A stretch of DNA of 37,017 bases, taken from the NCBI GenBank assembly GCA_029567505.1, contig JAKPXO010000002.1:1-37017 (forward strand). The letters are read 5' to 3'. Source of the stretch: Acidobacteriota bacterium (GTDB lineage: Bacteria > Acidobacteriota > Thermoanaerobaculia > UBA5066). The notes beneath the pieces are model-generated. The model searched no databases, was not told where the DNA came from, and worked only from the letters and a program-made list of their open reading frames with translations. Positions 33,812 to 37,017 of the stretch are shown one piece after another; positions within the stretch are counted from its first letter, which is position 1, and each line of letters begins with the position of its first letter. Position numbers and translations under genes: made by a program.

Positions 33812-34033
33812 ATGCCCTTCCTCGACGAAGACGAAGGCGTTCGCGCCGACCAGTGCTCCCGTTGCGAGCGGATCTGCGAGCCGGCCGAGATGGAGACCTG
33901 TCCGGTCTGCGGCCGGCGCTACTGCAGCTACTGCCGGTACCGGATCGGCTCGCGCAGCTACTGCAGCCGTCCCTGCGGCGACTCGTTCTTCTTCGGCGGC
34001 GACGTCGACGACGAAGGGCTCTCCGAGGAATAG
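33812..34033 (+). CDS. Small Cys-rich (zinc-ribbon-like) protein, 73 aa
   Basis: DQCSRCERICEPAEMETCPVCGRRYCSYCRYRIGSRSYCSRPCGDSFFF: three CxxC pairs and a CxxxC. Confidence 0.75.
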   Translation: MPFLDEDEGVRADQCSRCERICEPAEMETCPVCGRRYCSYCRYRIGSRSYCSRPCGDSFFFGGDVDDEGLSEE

Positions 34034-34057
34034 CGACGGGCCGGCGATGAGGCTCGC

Positions 34058-37017
34058 GTGACGGAGGTTCTCCTCCTCTTCCTGGGGATGGCGGTGCTCC
34101 TGGCGCCGATCGTCTCGCTCGTCGTCTCGCTCCTCGGCCGGAGCCGGCTCACGAAGGCCGAAGAGCGTCTTGGGGCGCTCGAGCGGTCGAGGGCCGCGCT
34201 CGAGACGGAGCTCCGCGCTCTTCGCGCCGCGCTCGGGACGAGGCGCGAAGGGGTGGCGGAGGCGCCGCCCCCCGCGGGCGAAGGGGCGGCCCGGCCCCCG
34301 GTGCCGGCTGCCGCGGCTCCCGCGCCGGTTCCGGTCCGGCTCGAGGCGACCGACCGGATCGCGTCGCCGCCCCCCCCGTTCGCGGCGCCCCCGCCCGTCC
34401 CGGCGCCGGTCGCGGCGCCGGTTCCCGCGCCGCCCGTCCCGGCGGCGCCCCCCGCGCCGCCCGCCGCGCCGGACGTTCGGCCTCCTGCTCCGCCCGTCAT
34501 CGCCGTGCCCCCCCGGCCGTCCGCCGCGCCGGCCGGAGCGGCCTCGCGGCCGGCTCCGCCCCAGGCGGCGGGCCCGGCCCCCGGGCCGACGGTCCCGGCT
34601 GCCGCGCCGCCGCGGACCGCGCCTCCGCCTCCCCGGCCCGCTTCCGCTCCCGCGGCGCCCCCGAAGGCCCCGTTCGACTGGGAGAGCCTCGTCGGCGTCA
34701 AGCTCTTCTCCTGGGTTGCCGCGGTCGCGCTCGTCGTCGCGGCGGTCCTCTTCCTCCGCTACTCGATCGACCACGGCTGGCTGACCCCGCCGCTCCGGAT
34801 GGCGATCGGCCTCCTGACGGGAATCGGCCTTCTCGTCGTCTGCGAGCTGAAGGCGGCACGACGCTACCCGGTCACGGCCAACGCGCTCGACGGGGCGGCG
34901 ATCGCCGTCCTCTTCTCGACGTTCTTCGCCGCCCACGCGCTCTGGAAGCTCGTCCCGGCCCTTCCGACGTTCGGCCTGATGGCGCTCGTGACGGGGGCGG
35001 CTGTCCTCCTGTCGGTCCGGCGGGACTCGATCTTCATCGCGCTCCTCGGCCTCGTCGGCGGCTTCGCGACGCCGGCGCTTCTCTCGACGGGCGAGGACCG
35101 ACCGTTCGGCCTCTTCGGCTACCTCCTCCTCCTGAACGCCGGGCTCGCCTGGGTGGCGCACCGGAAGAAGTGGCCCGTCCTCACCCTTTTCTGCGCGCTC
35201 CTGACCGCCGTCTACCAGTGGGGCTGGGTCGCGAAGTTCCTGACCGAGGGGAAGCTCGGCATCGCGGCCGGCGTCTTCCTCGTCTTCCCGCTCGTCCTCT
35301 ACGCCGGCCTCGCGCTCGGAAGGCCCGAGGAAAAGGGAGCGGAGGGAAAGGCGCCGCTCTTCGAGGGGGCGGCACGCCTCGCCGGGCTCCTGCCGCTCCT
35401 CTTCGCGCTCTTCCTCGCCGCGGTGCCGGCCTACGGGGCGCGGTACGGCCTCCTGTTCGGGTTCCTCTTCCTCCTCGCGGCGGGACTCCTCGCGGTCGCG
35501 ATCTGGCGCGGCCCCTCGGTGCTTCACCTGGCCGGAGGGCTCGCGACGCTCCTCGTCTTCGTCGTCTGGGCGTTCCGCAGCTATCACCCGGGGGCCTGGC
35601 CGGCGATCCTCGCCGTCCTCGCGCTCTTCGTCGTCTTCTTCCTCGCCGCCCCGCTCGTGGCCGAGAAGGCCGGGCGCCCGTTCGACGCGCCGGGGCGCCG
35701 CGCCGCGTACGCCGCCCCGCTCCTCCTCTCGCTGGCGCCGGTCCTCGCGTCCGAGGAGCCGCGCGCGGCCGCGCCCGCGCTCCTCTTCGGCGTGGTCTTC
35801 GTTCTCCTCGCCCTCTGCGCCGCGTACGCGATTCGCCGCGAGGAGGGGGGCGTCTTCTTCGCCGGGGCGTTCTTCGCGCTCCTCGCCCAGGCGGTCTGGT
35901 CGGCCAAGCACCTGACGCCGGAGCGGCTCCTCCCGGGTCTCGCGCTCTACGGCGTCTTCTCGCTCTTCTACCTCGGCGTTCCGCTCCTCGCTCGTCGCTT
36001 CCGGAAGGAGCTGAAGCCCGGCGGGCTGTCGATCGTCCTCCTCTTCGCCGCGCTCGCGCTTCTCCTCTTCCTGGCGGCCGGCCCCGTGGCGGCCTCGGCG
36101 CTCTGGGGCCTCGCGCTCCTCCTCGCCGTCCTGAACGTCGGCCTTTTCGCGGAGGGGGCGGCCGGCCGGTATCCGGTCGCGACGATCCTCGGCGTCCTCC
36201 TGTCGTGGGGCGTCCTCGCCGTCTGGTGGCGATCGGTCCCCGTCGGGACGCTCCTCGTCCCGGCGCTCCTCGTCGTCCTCGCCTTCGCGCTCGTCGTCCT
36301 CGGGGGGAGCGCGTGGGCGCGCGCGAAGACCGGAGCCGGAGCGACGGCCGGTCCGGACGGGATCCACCTCGGTCTCGTCGGCCACCTCTTCCTCCTCTTC
36401 GTCGCCACGCAGCCGCAGCTCGCGTGGCCGCCGGCGCCGCTCCTCGGGGTCCTTCTCGTCCTCGACCTCGCGCTCGCGGCGGCGGCGTTCGGGACCGGCG
36501 TCGGCGCCCTCCTCGCGGCGGCGCTCGTCCTGTCCCAGGTCGTCCTCCTCGTCTTCGTCGCCGTGGTCCCGCCGGCGCCGACCGTCGGCCTCGTCTCCGC
36601 CCTCGGCGTCGCCGCGCTCGGCCTCCTCGCGCGGGCCCTCGCGCCGCGCGCTCCACGTGGTGGCGCGGGGCTTCGCCTCGCCGTGGCGCAGGGCGCGGCC
36701 GCGGCCCTCCTCGTCGGACAGGTCGTCGCGCTCTTCGCGGCCGGAGCCCGCGGGCGGCCCGGCCTGCCACTTCTCCTGGCCGCCGTCCTCCTGCTCGCGG
36801 GGGCGCTCCTCGCGGTCGCCGCGCGCGAAGGTTGGCACGGCCTCTCGGTCCTCGCGGCCCTCCTCGCGTTCTTCACGGTCCACCTCCAGGCGGAGGCGCA
36901 GCGCGGCGCGGACGTCGCCGTCCCGCGCCTCGTCTTCGCGGGCCTCGTCTGGGTCCTCTTCCTCGCCTTCGCGCCGGTCGCGGCGCGGACGTCACCCGCG
37001 ACGCGGGCTCCGTGGGT
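34058..37017 (+). CDS. DUF2339-like multi-pass membrane protein, 3' truncated by window edge
   Basis: Frame 2 open from GTG 34058 to the window end: VTEVLLLFLGMAVLLAPIVSLVVSLLGRSRLTKAEERLGALERS..., long Pro/Ala linker, then FDWESLVGVKLFSWVAAVALVVAAVLFLRYSIDHGWLTPPLRMAIGLLTGIGLLVV and many TM helices. Not in the supplied ORF track because it lacks a stop. Confidence 0.85.
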   Translation, partial: MTEVLLLFLGMAVLLAPIVSLVVSLLGRSRLTKAEERLGALERSRAALETELRALRAALGTRREGVAEAPPPAGEGAARPPVPAAAAPAPVPVRLEATDRIASPPPPFAAPPPVPAPVAAPVPAPPVPAAPPAPPAAPDVRPPAPPVIAVPPRPSAAPAGAASRPAPPQAAGPAPGPTVPAAAPPRTAPPPPRPASAPAAPPKAPFDWESLVGVKLFSWVAAVALVVAAVLFLRYSIDHGWLTPPLRMAIGLLTGIGLLVVCELKAARRYPVTANALDGAAIAVLFSTFFAAHALWKLVPALPTFGLMALVTGAAVLLSVRRDSIFIALLGLVGGFATPALLSTGEDRPFGLFGYLLLLNAGLAWVAHRKKWPVLTLFCALLTAVYQWGWVAKFLTEGKLGIAAGVFLVFPLVLYAGLALGRPEEKGAEGKAPLFEGAARLAGLLPLLFALFLAAVPAYGARYGLLFGFLFLLAAGLLAVAIWRGPSVLHLAGGLATLLVFVVWAFRSYHPGAWPAILAVLALFVVFFLAAPLVAEKAGRPFDAPGRRAAYAAPLLLSLAPVLASEEPRAAAPALLFGVVFVLLALCAAYAIRREEGGVFFAGAFFALLAQAVWSAKHLTPERLLPGLALYGVFSLFYLGVPLLARRFRKELKPGGLSIVLLFAALALLLFLAAGPVAASALWGLALLLAVLNVGLFAEGAAGRYPVATILGVLLSWGVLAVWWRSVPVGTLLVPALLVVLAFALVVLGGSAWARAKTGAGATAGPDGIHLGLVGHLFLLFVATQPQLAWPPAPLLGVLLVLDLALAAAAFGTGVGALLAAALVLSQVVLLVFVAVVPPAPTVGLVSALGVAALGLLARALAPRAPRGGAGLRLAVAQGAAAALLVGQVVALFAAGARGRPGLPLLLAAVLLLAGALLAVAAREGWHGLSVLAALLAFFTVHLQAEAQRGADVAVPRLVFAGLVWVLFLAFAPVAARTSPATRAPW

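Noticed and set aside
34257-34670. Pro/Ala/Gly repeat-like stretch that could look like a tandem repeat or silk-like protein
   Set aside because: It is the disordered Pro/Ala linker of the DUF2339-like protein; the Gly-rich minus-strand reading (33958-34701) is its reverse complement.
33719-36883. 1054-aa minus-strand ORF rich in E/R
   Set aside because: Antisense to the DUF2339-like gene and the Cys-rich gene, and overlapping the tRNA; shadow frame.

Overview
High-GC bacterial chromosomal segment, densely coding. I see no CRISPR array, transposase, phage gene or rRNA. Gene content from left to right: 5'-truncated HD (SpoT/MESH1-like) hydrolase; two-gene glucose-type PTS (EIIA-HPr-EI fusion plus EIIC with two tandem EIIB domains); three-gene periplasmic-type molybdenum hydroxylase (Tat 2Fe-2S, Mo and FAD subunits, PaoABC-like); PlsC-like acyltransferase and spinster-type MFS (minus); LhgO-like FAD oxidoreductase; uncharacterised two-gene unit (coiled-coil protein plus small Pro-rich protein); thioredoxin-like 2Fe-2S ferredoxin; minus-strand run of ybaN/DUF454, M1 peptidase, membrane protein and MiaE-like hydroxylase; ligA followed by an NtrC-type regulator; small 71-aa protein; ppk1; glmM; folP; FG-GAP secreted protein; ftsH; hpt; tilS; tRNA with CAU anticodon; Cys-rich 73-aa protein; and a large DUF2339-like membrane protein running off the right edge. 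The ORF track omits that last gene because it has no stop in the window. Many long listed ORFs are antisense artefacts of high GC. The best novelty candidates are the uncharacterised pair at 12980-14353, the ABAB-repeat FG-GAP protein inserted in the ftsH-folP-glmM neighbourhood, the tandem EIIB permease, and several non-coding inverted repeats and short-leader or leaderless promoters. I did not find a clear new defence or mobile system. All family names come from motif recognition by eye; no database search was run.
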